Below, one piece after another: positions 25,887 through 34,685 of a DNA stretch of 64,000 bases. Within the stretch, counting starts at the first letter, position 1, and every line of letters begins with the position of its first letter. The stretch lies in contig NZ_LFLZ01000028.1 of the NCBI RefSeq assembly GCF_001189845.1, positions 47,451 through 111,450 of the forward strand, written 5' to 3'. The stretch is from Bradyrhizobium tropiciagri. Lineage in GTDB: Bacteria > Pseudomonadota > Alphaproteobacteria > Rhizobiales > Xanthobacteraceae. Under the pieces are notes generated by a model. The model was not told the origin of the DNA and did no database searches. It worked only from the letters and a program-made list of their open reading frames with translations. A program made the position numbers and the translations under genes.

Positions 25887-27647
25887 ATGACCACGACCAC
25901 AAGCTATCTCGAGGCGCCGCGCCGGTTGCGCGCATTTGTACGTGCGCACGAGACCAGCCTCGTGGTGCTGGCGGTGCTGATTGGCGCCATTGGCGGCCTC
26001 GTGGTGGCGGTGATGAGCAGCCTTGTCACGGTGCTGCATTCGGTGCTGTTCAATCTGCCGCTGGGCGAACGGCTGTCGAGCCAGCCCAGCATCGATCCGG
26101 TGCGCGCGCTGCTGGTTCCAATGGCTGGCGGCCTGCTGCTGGGGATCGCGTTCCTGCTGCTGCTGCGGGTCCGGCCGGCCCGCGAGATCGACCCGATCGA
26201 GGCCAACGCGCTCTATGGGGGGCGGATGTCGTTCCGCGGCAGCGTGATCGTGGCGCTGCAGACGATCTGGTCGAGCGGCGTCGGCGGCTCGGTCGGGCTC
26301 GAGGCCGGCTACACCCAATTGTCCAGCGGCCTTGCCGCCTCGCTCGGCCGCGGTTTCCATCTCCGCCGCAACGACCAGCGAATCATGGTCGGCTGCGGCG
26401 CGGCGGCGGCAATCGCCGGGGCCTTCAGCGCGCCGCTTGCGGGCGCGTTCTACGCTTTCGAACTTGTGATCGGCGGTTACACGCCGGCGAGCCTGACCCC
26501 GGTCGGGGTGGCGGCCGTGACCGGCTATTTCGTCGCCCATGCCTTCGAGCCGCTGCCGCTCGGCGTCGGTGTTGGAACCGTCGGCGACGTGCTCGGGCGG
26601 GATCTTGCGATTGCCGCGCTGCTCGGCATGGTCGCCGCTTTGACCGGGATTGCGATCATGCGCGGGGTGACGCTGTGCGAGGCGCTGCTCACCAAGACCC
26701 GGCTCTGGCAACCGCTGCGGCCGGCGCTCGGCGGGCTTGCGGTCGGCGCCATGGCGCTGCTGACGCCGCAGGTGATGTCGTCGGGCCATGGCGCGCTGCG
26801 CTTCGCCGGCATCGTGGCGATGCCGCTCGCCTTCATCGCCGGCGTGTTCGCGCTGAAGGCGCTCGCCTCGATCGTGTCGCTCGGCTCCGGCTTCCGCGGC
26901 GGATTGTTCTTCGCCACGCTGTTCATGGGCGCGCTCGGCGGCCGGCTGTTCGCGGCCGGCGTCGACATCGTGTGGCCTGGGCTTGATCTCGATCCCAACG
27001 CCTATGCCGTGATCGGGATGAGCGCGCTGTCGGCCTCGGTGATCGGCGGTCCGCTCACGATGTCGTTCATCGCGCTGGAATCCACCGGCAATCTCTGGCT
27101 CACCACCGCGGTGCTGGTCGCGGTGATCATCTCGACCACGATCACCCGCGAGCTGTTCGGCTATTCGTTCGCGACCTGGCGGCTGCATCTGCGCGGCGAG
27201 ACCATCCGAAGCGCCGCCGATATCGGCTGGATCCGCGATCTCACGGTCGGCAAGATGATGCGCCAGGACATGACGACGGTGAATGCCGCGATGCCGATCG
27301 AGGCGTTCCGCGAGGAATTCCCGCCGGGCTCGAAAACCCAGGTGGTCGCGGTCGACGGCGAGGGACGTTATGCCGGGCTCGCGCTGGTCGCGGAAGCGCA
27401 CGCGCCGGACCTCGAGGAGGACAAGGGCCTTGCCGCCATCCTGCGCTACGCCGACGTGGTGCTGCATCCCGGCATGAACGTGCAGGAGGCGATCGCGGTG
27501 TTCGACGCCGCCGAAGCGGAATCGCTCGCGGTGGTCGAGGGCGACGGCGACCGGCGGCCGATCGGCCTGCTCACCGAAGCGCACGCGATGCGGCGCTACG
27601 CCGAAGAATCGGAGCAGCGCCGCCGCGAGGTGATCGGGGAGATTTGA
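25887..27647 (+). CDS. Divergent CLC chloride channel/antiporter with CBS pair
   Basis: A membrane protein of about 586 residues from ATG 25887; a GTG at 25767 would add 40 non-conserved residues. The CLC core (about residues 20-430) shows SVGLEAGYTQLSSGLA where the family has GREGP, keeping the gating glutamate, GAFSAPLAGAFYAFEL, and GSGFRGGLFFATLFMGALGG in place of GGxFxP. The first selectivity motif, GSGIP, is not recognisable: the aligned place reads AREIDPIEANAL. Two CBS domains follow (from TVGKMMRQDMTTVNAAMPIE and from VLHPGMNVQEAIAVFDAAEA), which commonly bind adenine nucleotides. Chloride transport is inferred from the family; the altered filter leaves ion choice open. Confidence 0.8.
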   Translation: MTTTTSYLEAPRRLRAFVRAHETSLVVLAVLIGAIGGLVVAVMSSLVTVLHSVLFNLPLGERLSSQPSIDPVRALLVPMAGGLLLGIAFLLLLRVRPAREIDPIEANALYGGRMSFRGSVIVALQTIWSSGVGGSVGLEAGYTQLSSGLAASLGRGFHLRRNDQRIMVGCGAAAAIAGAFSAPLAGAFYAFELVIGGYTPASLTPVGVAAVTGYFVAHAFEPLPLGVGVGTVGDVLGRDLAIAALLGMVAALTGIAIMRGVTLCEALLTKTRLWQPLRPALGGLAVGAMALLTPQVMSSGHGALRFAGIVAMPLAFIAGVFALKALASIVSLGSGFRGGLFFATLFMGALGGRLFAAGVDIVWPGLDLDPNAYAVIGMSALSASVIGGPLTMSFIALESTGNLWLTTAVLVAVIISTTITRELFGYSFATWRLHLRGETIRSAADIGWIRDLTVGKMMRQDMTTVNAAMPIEAFREEFPPGSKTQVVAVDGEGRYAGLALVAEAHAPDLEEDKGLAAILRYADVVLHPGMNVQEAIAVFDAAEAESLAVVEGDGDRRPIGLLTEAHAMRRYAEESEQRRREVIGEI

Positions 27648-27703
27648 TGGCGGCGGTGAAGGCGGGAGAGTGACCGTCGCTACCCGCCGCGCGCTGCCAG
27701 TCC

Positions 27704-27808
27704 CGTCATCCTGAGGTGCGAGCGGAGCGAGCCTCGAAGGATGCACGGCCACCAGCGGGGCCGTCGACCCTTCGAGACGCGCGCGATGCGCGCTCCTCAG
27801 GGTGACGG
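27704..27808. repeat. Palindromic intergenic repeat (CATCCTGAGG type)
   Basis: Begins cgtcatcctgaggtgcgagc and ends with the complementary gcgcgctcctcagggtgacg, forming a long imperfect hairpin between two convergent genes. Typical of dispersed repeats in Bradyrhizobium and Rhodopseudomonas. It may also act as a terminator. Confidence 0.75.
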
Positions 27809-27821
27809 TGATGAAGCGAGC

Positions 27822-28799
27822 TCAGGCCGTCACCTTCTCCAGCTTCTGCAAGCAGCGCGTCACGCGCACCGCTGCCGGCATCTCGGTGTCCGGAAAGCTG
27901 GTCTTCCAGTCGGTGACGCCGACTTCGCCGACATAGATGTCGCCGCGCGAATCCAGCGCGAGGCCGTGCGGCGCCAGGAATTTGCCGGTCTCGACGCCGG
28001 GGCCGTGCTCGCCGCCGAGGCGGGCGATGCGCTTGCCGGTGCGATCCACGATCGACAGCCGCGGGCCGAGATTGGGCACCTTGCGGTTGACAGCCATGCC
28101 GGGGCCGAGCTCGCCGATCACGAAGTTCGGCTGCTTGCCGCCAGAGCAGCAGCACAGCGCGCAAGGCCGGTGCAGATTGTTCCACTGCGTCTCGTATTTG
28201 CCGTTGCCGTCGAACACCTGGACGCGGTGGTTCTCGCGGTCGGCGACATAGACGAAGCCATCGGCGTCGGTCGCGATGTTGTGCACGATGTTGAACTGGC
28301 CGGGATCGGTGCCGGGCTCACCCCAGGTTTTGAGCAGCCTGCCGTCCGGCGTGTATTTGTGGACGCAGGCATTGCCGTAGCCGTCGGAGACGTAGATCTC
28401 GCCGTTCGGCGACAGTGCGGTGTGGGTGCAGCGATGAAACGGCTCGCCGCTCATGAACGGCGCCGGCTTGTTCGGAATCCCGATCGTCAGCAGCACCTTG
28501 CCGTCGGTGGAGCACTTGCGCACGGTGTGGTCGCCGTCGTCGGTGCAATAGAGATTGTCGTCGGCGTCGATGTGCAGGCCGTGGGCACGCGAGAACACGC
28601 CTTCGCCAAAACTCCGGATGAAGTTCCCCTCGCGATCGAGCACCACCATCGGGTGGTCGCCGCGGTTGAAGACGTAGACGCGGTCCTTGCTGTCGACCGC
28701 GACGGAGGCGACATCGGTCAGGCTCCAGCCGTCCGGCAGCTTTGCGAAGTTCTCGACGACGCGATAGCGATGCTCGCCGGTGCCGAGGATGGTTGGCAT
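27822..28799 (-). CDS. NHL-repeat beta-propeller protein (peptidyl-amidating-lyase-like)
   Basis: A 325-residue protein built of NHL blades: ASVAVDSKDRVYVFNRGDHP, SRAHGLHIDADDNLYCTDDG, HTALSPNGEIYVSDGYGNAC and HNIATDADGFVYVADRENHR are four visible units. This arrangement resembles the peptidyl-alpha-hydroxyglycine alpha-amidating lyase fold, a six-bladed zinc propeller, under which such bacterial proteins are often filed; whether it has that lyase activity is unknown. There is no signal peptide. A CALCCCSGG cysteine cluster is notable. It is the last gene of the minus-strand run that includes the flavin monooxygenase, with a repeat between them. Confidence 0.75.
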   Translation of the reverse strand: MPTILGTGEHRYRVVENFAKLPDGWSLTDVASVAVDSKDRVYVFNRGDHPMVVLDREGNFIRSFGEGVFSRAHGLHIDADDNLYCTDDGDHTVRKCSTDGKVLLTIGIPNKPAPFMSGEPFHRCTHTALSPNGEIYVSDGYGNACVHKYTPDGRLLKTWGEPGTDPGQFNIVHNIATDADGFVYVADRENHRVQVFDGNGKYETQWNNLHRPCALCCCSGGKQPNFVIGELGPGMAVNRKVPNLGPRLSIVDRTGKRIARLGGEHGPGVETGKFLAPHGLALDSRGDIYVGEVGVTDWKTSFPDTEMPAAVRVTRCLQKLEKVTA

Positions 28800-28818
28800 G
28801 AGGTCTCTCCTCTCTGAT

Positions 28819-28914
28819 GTCGTTCCGGGGCGTGGAGCGAACCCGGAACCTCGAGATTCCCCGATGCGCGATTGCGCATCTGTGGTTCGATGCTGCGCAT
28901 CGCCCCGGAATGAC
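28819..28914. repeat. Palindromic intergenic repeat (CGTTCCGGGGCG type)
   Basis: Starts tcgttccggggcgtggagcg and closes with gcgcatcgccccggaatgac; the ends pair. Sits between the NHL and flavin monooxygenase genes. A second inner hairpin (gatgcgc...gcgcatc) is visible. Confidence 0.7.
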
Positions 28915-28923
28915 GGTGGGGAG

Positions 28924-30711
28924 TTATGAAAGATCGGCGCGTGGCCCGACGTCGCGCGGCAGCAGGCCTGCCTCGATCGCCTTGATCTGCAGCGCGAGAT
29001 AGCGCGAGTTGATGCGGCATTGCGCGAGGCTGCCGGCGATGAACCACAGGCCGGGCTGCGGCGTGCGGGTGTACATGTTGCGCAGCTCCTGGCCGTCGCC
29101 GAAGCCCCAGATCGGGCCGACGCGCGCAGCCATCGCCGGGCCGAACAGCTTCTTCACCAGCTCTTCCTGCGGCCGGTAGCCGGTCGCGAGCACGATGAGA
29201 TCGGCTTGCACCGTCTCGCCGTTCTTCAGCCGCGCGCCGTCGCTGACGAAGGTCTCGATATCGGCGAATTGCTTCAATCCGACCGCGCCACTCGCGACGA
29301 GGTCGGAGCAGCCGACGTTGAAGTAATAGCCGCCGCCGCGGGTCAGGTATTTGAACTGCCAGCCGGTGCCGCCGTCGCCGAAATCGAGCTTGAAGCCCTT
29401 GCGGGTGAGGCCGTCGAGCAGCTTCTTGTCGAGCTCCTTCGACTGCTCGGTCATCAGCACATGGCTGCGCTTGGCGAGCGTAAGCGGCATCGAGGTCGCG
29501 ATCAAATCGTTGTCCTCGAGCGAGCCTTCATTATAGGCGGCATAGGCCAGCTGCGCGGACGGCTCGATGTTGGTAATGAGCGTCGAGGAGCGCTGCACCA
29601 ACGTGACCTCGGCGCCGGAGGAGTGCAGGTCCTGCGCGATGTCGTGGCCGCTGTTGCCGGTGCCGATCACCAGCGCGCGCTTGCCGGTCCAGCTCTCGCC
29701 ATCCTCGTAGCGGCTGGAATGCATGACCTTGCCGGAAAAATTCTTCAAACCGGGGATGTCGGGCAGATTGGGGATGCCGCTGACGCCGGTCGCCATCACG
29801 ACATGGCGCGGCTGCATGGTCCGTGTCGTGCCGTCAGTGCGGCGCAGCTCGACACTCCAGCGGCCCTGCGCGTCGTCATAGCTGCCGCCAACGAATTCCG
29901 TGCCGGTCCAGAAGTTCAGCTCCATGGCATCGACATAGGATTCGAACCAATTGGCGAGCTTGTCCTTCGGGATGTAGGTCGGCCAGTTCGGCGGGAACGG
30001 CATGTAGGGCAAATGATTGACCTGCACCTGGTTGTGCAGGGTCAGAGCGTGGTAGCGCTTGCGCCAATTGTCGCCGACGCGGGCCTCGCGGTCGACGATC
30101 AGCGCGTCGAGCTTGAGCTGTTGCAGCCGGGCGGCGATCGCAAGCCCAGCCTGTCCGCCGCCCACCACCAGCACATCCGGATCGCGGCCGGTATACTCGG
30201 CGGACGCCTTGCGCAGGTCGAGCCAGTTCGGGCCGCGGAAGTCGCGCGAATAGGCCTGTCCGCGCGGCCGCGTATGGCCTTGCTGCTCCTCGAAACCCCT
30301 GAGCTCCTCGAGCGCGGTCAGCAAGGTCCAGGCCTTCAGCCGGTCGCCGTCGGCGGCATCAGGGATCAGCCGCACGATGCCGTGGCCGCGGCCCGTGGCG
30401 GTCTCGAACTTGAAGATCGCCTCGATCGAACTGGTGCCGGCGCGCGTCACCCGGCGGGGCGCCGCGCGATCGGCATCGATGCGGAAGTCACGCGGCGTGC
30501 TGCGGCGCGCATGCGCGGGCAGTTCCTCGATGATGGCAAAGGCGCGGTTGACGGTCTGGATGTTCCAGCTCAGCGCCAGCACGTCGCGCCAGTAACTGTC
30601 GGGGTGGAACAGCGGCTTCAGCAGCACATCGTCGGGGCTCGCCAGCGCATCCTCGAACTGCACGAGCCAGTTGTCGGCGGCGACCGAAATATCGTCCGTC
30701 TTGTCGAGCAT
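28924..30711 (-). CDS. Flavin-containing monooxygenase with N-terminal NTF2-like domain
   Basis: A 595-residue soluble oxidoreductase. The first 130 residues (DDVLLKPLFHPDSYWRDVLA) look like a SnoaL/NTF2-type fold. Then come the FAD site VLVVGGGQAGLAIAARLQQL (from about 180), the NADPH site ALVIGTGNSGHDIAQDL (from about 345) and VLATGYRPQEE near the end, the layout of YUCCA/FMO-type enzymes. It would oxygenate a nucleophilic or carbonyl substrate with NADPH and O2. A neighbouring DUF2855 gene, acyl-CoA synthetase and nitronate monooxygenase on the same strand suggest a catabolic cluster. Substrate unknown. Confidence 0.85.
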   Translation of the reverse strand: MLDKTDDISVAADNWLVQFEDALASPDDVLLKPLFHPDSYWRDVLALSWNIQTVNRAFAIIEELPAHARRSTPRDFRIDADRAAPRRVTRAGTSSIEAIFKFETATGRGHGIVRLIPDAADGDRLKAWTLLTALEELRGFEEQQGHTRPRGQAYSRDFRGPNWLDLRKASAEYTGRDPDVLVVGGGQAGLAIAARLQQLKLDALIVDREARVGDNWRKRYHALTLHNQVQVNHLPYMPFPPNWPTYIPKDKLANWFESYVDAMELNFWTGTEFVGGSYDDAQGRWSVELRRTDGTTRTMQPRHVVMATGVSGIPNLPDIPGLKNFSGKVMHSSRYEDGESWTGKRALVIGTGNSGHDIAQDLHSSGAEVTLVQRSSTLITNIEPSAQLAYAAYNEGSLEDNDLIATSMPLTLAKRSHVLMTEQSKELDKKLLDGLTRKGFKLDFGDGGTGWQFKYLTRGGGYYFNVGCSDLVASGAVGLKQFADIETFVSDGARLKNGETVQADLIVLATGYRPQEELVKKLFGPAMAARVGPIWGFGDGQELRNMYTRTPQPGLWFIAGSLAQCRINSRYLALQIKAIEAGLLPRDVGPRADLS

Positions 30712-30822
30712 CGGGCGTTTCTCGTCATCGGCCGCCCTTGGTCAGTTTTTTGGCGGCGTTCCCATTGCCGCAAAGCCTATACCCATTCGCGAGGCCGCAG
30801 AAAGGGCGTGACGGGATAGCGC

Positions 30823-31908
30823 CTATTCGGCCAGCGACAGGATCAGGCCCTGGTCCGGCGGAACGCGGCCCTGCAGGGTATCGAGATAGGCCTCGCGCAC
30901 CGCGGCCGGGCCGCGCCGCTCGACGACGTCGAGCCAATTGGGCAGATGCGGCACGAGCTCGGACCATGCGGCGCCAAAGCGCTGGTCGATGCCGCCGGGA
31001 CCCCATTCCTTGGCGCGCTTGCGAATCTGGTCCGGTGCGAAGAACCACACCGGCTTGGCGCCGGGCAGCGTCGGCTCGTCCGGCTCGCTCGCGCGGTGCG
31101 TCAGCCCGACCCGGCCTGAATAGACCATCCGATCGCCGAAGTGCCGGTGCAGGGCCTCGCGCAGCGCGCTGTTGCCGGCCATGTCGACATAGGCGACAGG
31201 CTCGGCCGGTGGGATCGCCGCGACCCGGTCATAGGTGACGACCTCGTCATAACAGCCGAGCGAAGTGACGAAATCGACATTGCTCTTGGAGGTCAGCCCG
31301 ATCACCCGGATACCTCGTTTATGCAGGAGATGGGCGAGCCCGAACGCGGTCTTGCTCGAGGCCGACGACAGGATGACGCGGCGCGCGCCGTAGAACGCAT
31401 TCTCGGCGAGGAAATCGTCGACCAGGAACGAGAGCATGAACAGGGGCAGCAGCAACGCGCGGAAATCGCCCTGCTGGCCGGCATAGGTCGGATCGCCGGA
31501 GACGCGGGCATAGGCGTTGTAGACCGGCGAGACCTCCTGCCGGTGCGCGGCGCCATCGCGCAAGCCGCGCTTGCTGACGTCGGCCGCCTCGATCACCAAA
31601 TGCGTCGCCATCGGGAAATAGCCGAACAGCGTTTCGCCGGCGGCGACAGCGGGATGCTTGGAGGCCAGCACCTCGCCAAAGCCCCACACCGGGATGATGC
31701 CGTAGCCCTCGGGCGCCGGGAACAGTTGCCAATATTTCAGCTGCTCGCCGATCACGGCATAGGTGATGTTGTTGGCGGTGAAGGCGAAGCGGGTCACCTT
31801 CACCAGCAGCGCGTCGGCCGGCAGCGCCGCGGCATCGGGCAATCGCGTCTCGATCACCTTGCACTGCTGCAGATCGTTGCGGATGACAATGAAGTCGGTC
31901 GAGTTCAT
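30823..31908 (-). CDS. DUF2855 family protein (MDR/quinone-oxidoreductase-like)
   Basis: A 361-residue protein from ATG 31908 (MNSTDFIVIRNDL). It has an alcohol-dehydrogenase-like N-terminal part (LLVKVTRFAFTANNITYAVI) and a nucleotide-binding-like part (VILSSASSKTAFGLAHLLHK, with RVIGLTSKSNVDFVTSLGC behind it), typical of DUF2855 proteins, which are distant relatives of medium-chain reductases. No zinc ligands are obvious. It is on the same strand as the monooxygenase 111 bases downstream and the acyl-CoA synthetase 105 bases upstream. Reaction not known. Confidence 0.75.
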   Translation of the reverse strand: MNSTDFIVIRNDLQQCKVIETRLPDAAALPADALLVKVTRFAFTANNITYAVIGEQLKYWQLFPAPEGYGIIPVWGFGEVLASKHPAVAAGETLFGYFPMATHLVIEAADVSKRGLRDGAAHRQEVSPVYNAYARVSGDPTYAGQQGDFRALLLPLFMLSFLVDDFLAENAFYGARRVILSSASSKTAFGLAHLLHKRGIRVIGLTSKSNVDFVTSLGCYDEVVTYDRVAAIPPAEPVAYVDMAGNSALREALHRHFGDRMVYSGRVGLTHRASEPDEPTLPGAKPVWFFAPDQIRKRAKEWGPGGIDQRFGAAWSELVPHLPNWLDVVERRGPAAVREAYLDTLQGRVPPDQGLILSLAE

Positions 31909-32013
31909 GGCGATGATCCCAGCTTCAGATGCGGGGCGCATCGTTGCGTCGATTGCCGGCCATTTGCAACAGCAACTAAGTTTCAAACGCCGTTCGCTTC
32001 ACCGTCATATCGT

Positions 32014-33529
32014 TCAGCTCAACTGTCCTTCGCGGTAGAGGTCGCGCAGCTTGCGCTTGAAGATCTTGCCGGTGGCCTCGCGCGGCAGCGCCTCCATGAA
32101 GCGGATGTCGCGCGGCACCTTGAAATTGGCGAGCTTGTCGCGCAGGAAATCCTGGATCGCCGCAACCGACAGCGTGCCGCCCGCTTCCGGCTCGACGCAG
32201 GCGAACAGCCGCTCGCCATACTCGTCGTCGGGAACGCCGAACACCGCGCAGTCGCGCACGCCGTCCATGCCGATCAGCGTATTCTCGATCTCGGCGGGAT
32301 AGATGTTGACACCGCCCGAGATCACCATGTCGCGCTTGCGGTCGCACAGGAACAGGTAGCCGTCGGCGTCGAGATAGCCGACATCGCCGACGCTGATCAG
32401 GCCGTCGCGGTCGGCCTCGGCGCGCGCCTTGGCGTTGCGTGGTAATCGAAATCCGACGTCGCGGTCTGGCGCATGAAGATCTCGCCGGGCTCGCCGACGT
32501 CGCACTCCGTGCCGTCGGGCCGGAACGTCTTGACGATGCCGCCCTCGATGGCGCGGCCGACGGTGCCGGGCTTGGCCAGCGCCTCGGCTGAGGAATGCCA
32601 GACCGGGATGCCGGTCTCGGTCGAGCCGAGATATTCGTTGATGACGGGCCCCCACCATTCGATCATCGCGCGCTTGACGTCGACCGGGCAGGGCGCCGCG
32701 CCATGGACGATGAAGCGCAGCGACGACAAATCGTAGCGGCGGCGCGTCTCCTCGGGCAGGCGCAGCAGCCGCACGAACATGGTCGGCACCATGTGCATGT
32801 GGGTGACACGGTGGCGCTCGATCAGTTGCAGCAGATCCTCGGGATCGAACCGCGGCTCGAGCACGATCGCGCAGCCGCTGCGGAACGCGAGCATGCCGTA
32901 GGAGTGCGGCGCCGAATGGTACATCGGGCCGTTCATCAGGATCACCTGGCCCTCGTTCGGCTTGACGCCGTAGGTGAGGGCGCCGACCCGCGCGGCCGCC
33001 GCCTGCTGCTCGGGCCGCATCGGCTTGCGCTTGACGCCCTTCGGCAGTCCCGTTGTGCCCGAGGTGTAGAACATCGGCGCGGCGCCGATCGGTGCGTCGG
33101 TCAGCGGCTGATGTGTGTCGCGCCAGGTGTCCCAGTCGGTCATACCGTCAGGCACAGCCGTGAGCGCCGGCGTCACGCCATAGGCGGCGGCGATCTCCGG
33201 TGGCGTGGTACGACCAGCAGTTTGATCGCGGGCGGCAACCCTTCGCGGATTTGCGGCAGCAGATCGGCGTGGCAGACCAGCGTGTCGGCGCCGCTGTCGG
33301 TGAGGATGTAGGCGACCTCGTCGGCCTTCAGATGCCAGTTGATCGGCACCACCGGGCTGCCGAGCGCGGCGGAGGCCGCGACCACCTCGAACAGCGCGAA
33401 GTCATTGCGCAGCATCATGCCGACCGGCTTGCCGCCCTGCACGCCGAGCGCGCGCAGGCCGGTGGCCGCCCGCGCGATGCGGGCGTGAATGTCGCTATAG
33501 CTGATCTGTCGGTCGCCGCTGATGATCAT
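32014..33529 (-). CDS. Acyl-CoA synthetase (AMP-forming), interrupted by two frameshifts
   Basis: An ANL-superfamily enzyme activating a carboxylic acid to its CoA thioester. The pieces join end to end: N-terminal (ATG 33529, MMLRNDFALFEVVAASAALG), middle with the ATP-binding signature APMFYTSGTTGLPKGVKRKP and INEYLGSTETG, and C-terminal SVGDVGYLDADGYLFLCDRK with the catalytic lysine block REATGKIFKRKLRD. The frame changes near 33206 and near 32438, each restored by adding one base. GGAGAG precedes the start. It follows the nitronate monooxygenase gene by 29 bases. Sequencing errors are more likely than decay, since no other damage is seen. Confidence 0.75.
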
Positions 33530-33558
33530 ACCGGGTCTCTCCAGGCGATCGTCCAGCG

Positions 33559-34530
33559 TCAGGCGCTGGCCTTCATGAAGTCGTTGCGCGCCTCATTAAA
33601 CTCCGCCTTCAGCCGCGCCACCAGTTCGGCGACCGGCGGGGCGTCGACGATCTGGCCGATGCCCTGGCCCGAGCCCCAGATATCGCGCCAGGCCTTGGCC
33701 TTGGTGTTGCCGCCGGAGCCGAAATTCATCTTGGTCTTGTCGGCGACCGGTAGATTGGCGGGATCGAGGCCTGCCGCCGCGATCGACGGCCCGAGATAAT
33801 TGCCGTGCACGCCGGTGAACAGGTTGGAGTAGACGATATCGTGAGCGGCAAACTCGGTCAGCGCCTGCTTGTACCTGATGTCGGCGTTGGCTTCCTCGGT
33901 GGCGATGAAGCGGGTGCCGATATAGGCGAGATCGGCGCCGAGCGCGAGGGCGGACGCGATGCTCCAGCCGTCCGAGATCGCGCCCGACAGCAGGATCGTG
34001 CCCTTGAACCATTGCTTGACCTCGCGCACCAGCGCGAAGGGCGATAGCGTGCCGGCATGGCCGCCGGCGCCGGCGCAGACCAGGATCAATCCGTCGACGC
34101 CCTGCTCGGCGGCCTTGCGCGCGTGCTTCACATTGATGACGTCGTGGAATACCACGCCGCCATAGGAATGCGCGGCCTCGACGATCTCGGACGGCGGGCG
34201 CAGCGAGGTGATGATGACAGGCACCTTGTGCTTCACGCAGGTTTCCATGTCGCGCATCAGGCGGTCGTTGGAGGCGTGGCAGATCTGGTTGACCGCGTAG
34301 GGCGCGACCTTCTTCTCCGGATGCAGCGCCTGGTACTCGCCAAGCTCGTTCTCGATCTGGGTCAGCCATTCGCCGAGCTTCTCGGCCGGGCGGGCGTTCA
34401 GCGCCGGAAACGAGCCGACGACGCCGGCCTTGCACTGCGCGATCACGAGCTCGGGCCCCGAGACGATGAACAGCGGGGAGCCGACGACCGGCAGTTCAAG
34501 CTTGTTGGCGAGCGAAGCAGGCAACGGCAT
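33559..34530 (-). CDS. Nitronate monooxygenase family protein
   Basis: A 323-residue FMN-dependent TIM barrel of the 2-nitropropane dioxygenase family, which oxidises nitronates. Start ATG 34530 has GGAGGATC just upstream. Visible motifs are ELPVVGSPLFIVSGPELVIA at the N-terminus, LILVCAGAGGHAGTLSPFAL (FMN phosphate loop with the His-containing GAGGHAG), GADLAYIGTRFIATEEANA and WGSGQGIGQI. First gene of the minus-strand cluster, divergent from a LysR regulator, so it is probably the regulated target. Enzymes in such catabolic settings may act on compounds other than nitroalkanes. Confidence 0.85.
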   Translation of the reverse strand: MPLPASLANKLELPVVGSPLFIVSGPELVIAQCKAGVVGSFPALNARPAEKLGEWLTQIENELGEYQALHPEKKVAPYAVNQICHASNDRLMRDMETCVKHKVPVIITSLRPPSEIVEAAHSYGGVVFHDVINVKHARKAAEQGVDGLILVCAGAGGHAGTLSPFALVREVKQWFKGTILLSGAISDGWSIASALALGADLAYIGTRFIATEEANADIRYKQALTEFAAHDIVYSNLFTGVHGNYLGPSIAAAGLDPANLPVADKTKMNFGSGGNTKAKAWRDIWGSGQGIGQIVDAPPVAELVARLKAEFNEARNDFMKASA

Positions 34531-34655
34531 TCTTCGGATCCTCCATGGGTGGACCGCCCGGCCGGCAGCCGGAGCGGATCGCGATGTGTTGTGATGGCCG
34601 GAGCGGCGGCTCTCCCGGCGCGCCGCAATATAAGGCTGGACGGCCGCGTCATGGC

Positions 34656-34681
34656 GTTCAATATTGAACGGCTGATCAGCC
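34656..34681. promoter_or_regulatory. Two adjacent palindromes before the LysR gene
   Basis: GTTCAATATTGAAC (34656-34669) and GGCTGATCAGCC (34670-34681) are both perfect palindromes and touch each other. They end 4 bases before the LysR start and lie 126 bases upstream of the divergent nitronate monooxygenase start, the position expected for LysR autoregulation. Confidence 0.5.
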
Positions 34682-34685
34682 AGAA

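Noticed and set aside
25152..27752. 866-codon minus-strand frame opposite the CLC gene
   Set aside because: The CLC and CBS motifs are on the plus strand; the antisense is His/Arg/Glu-rich and spans into the HNH gene in the wrong frame.
29020..30819. 599-codon plus-strand frame opposite the flavin monooxygenase
   Set aside because: Minus strand has both dinucleotide-binding motifs; the plus frame has no domain.
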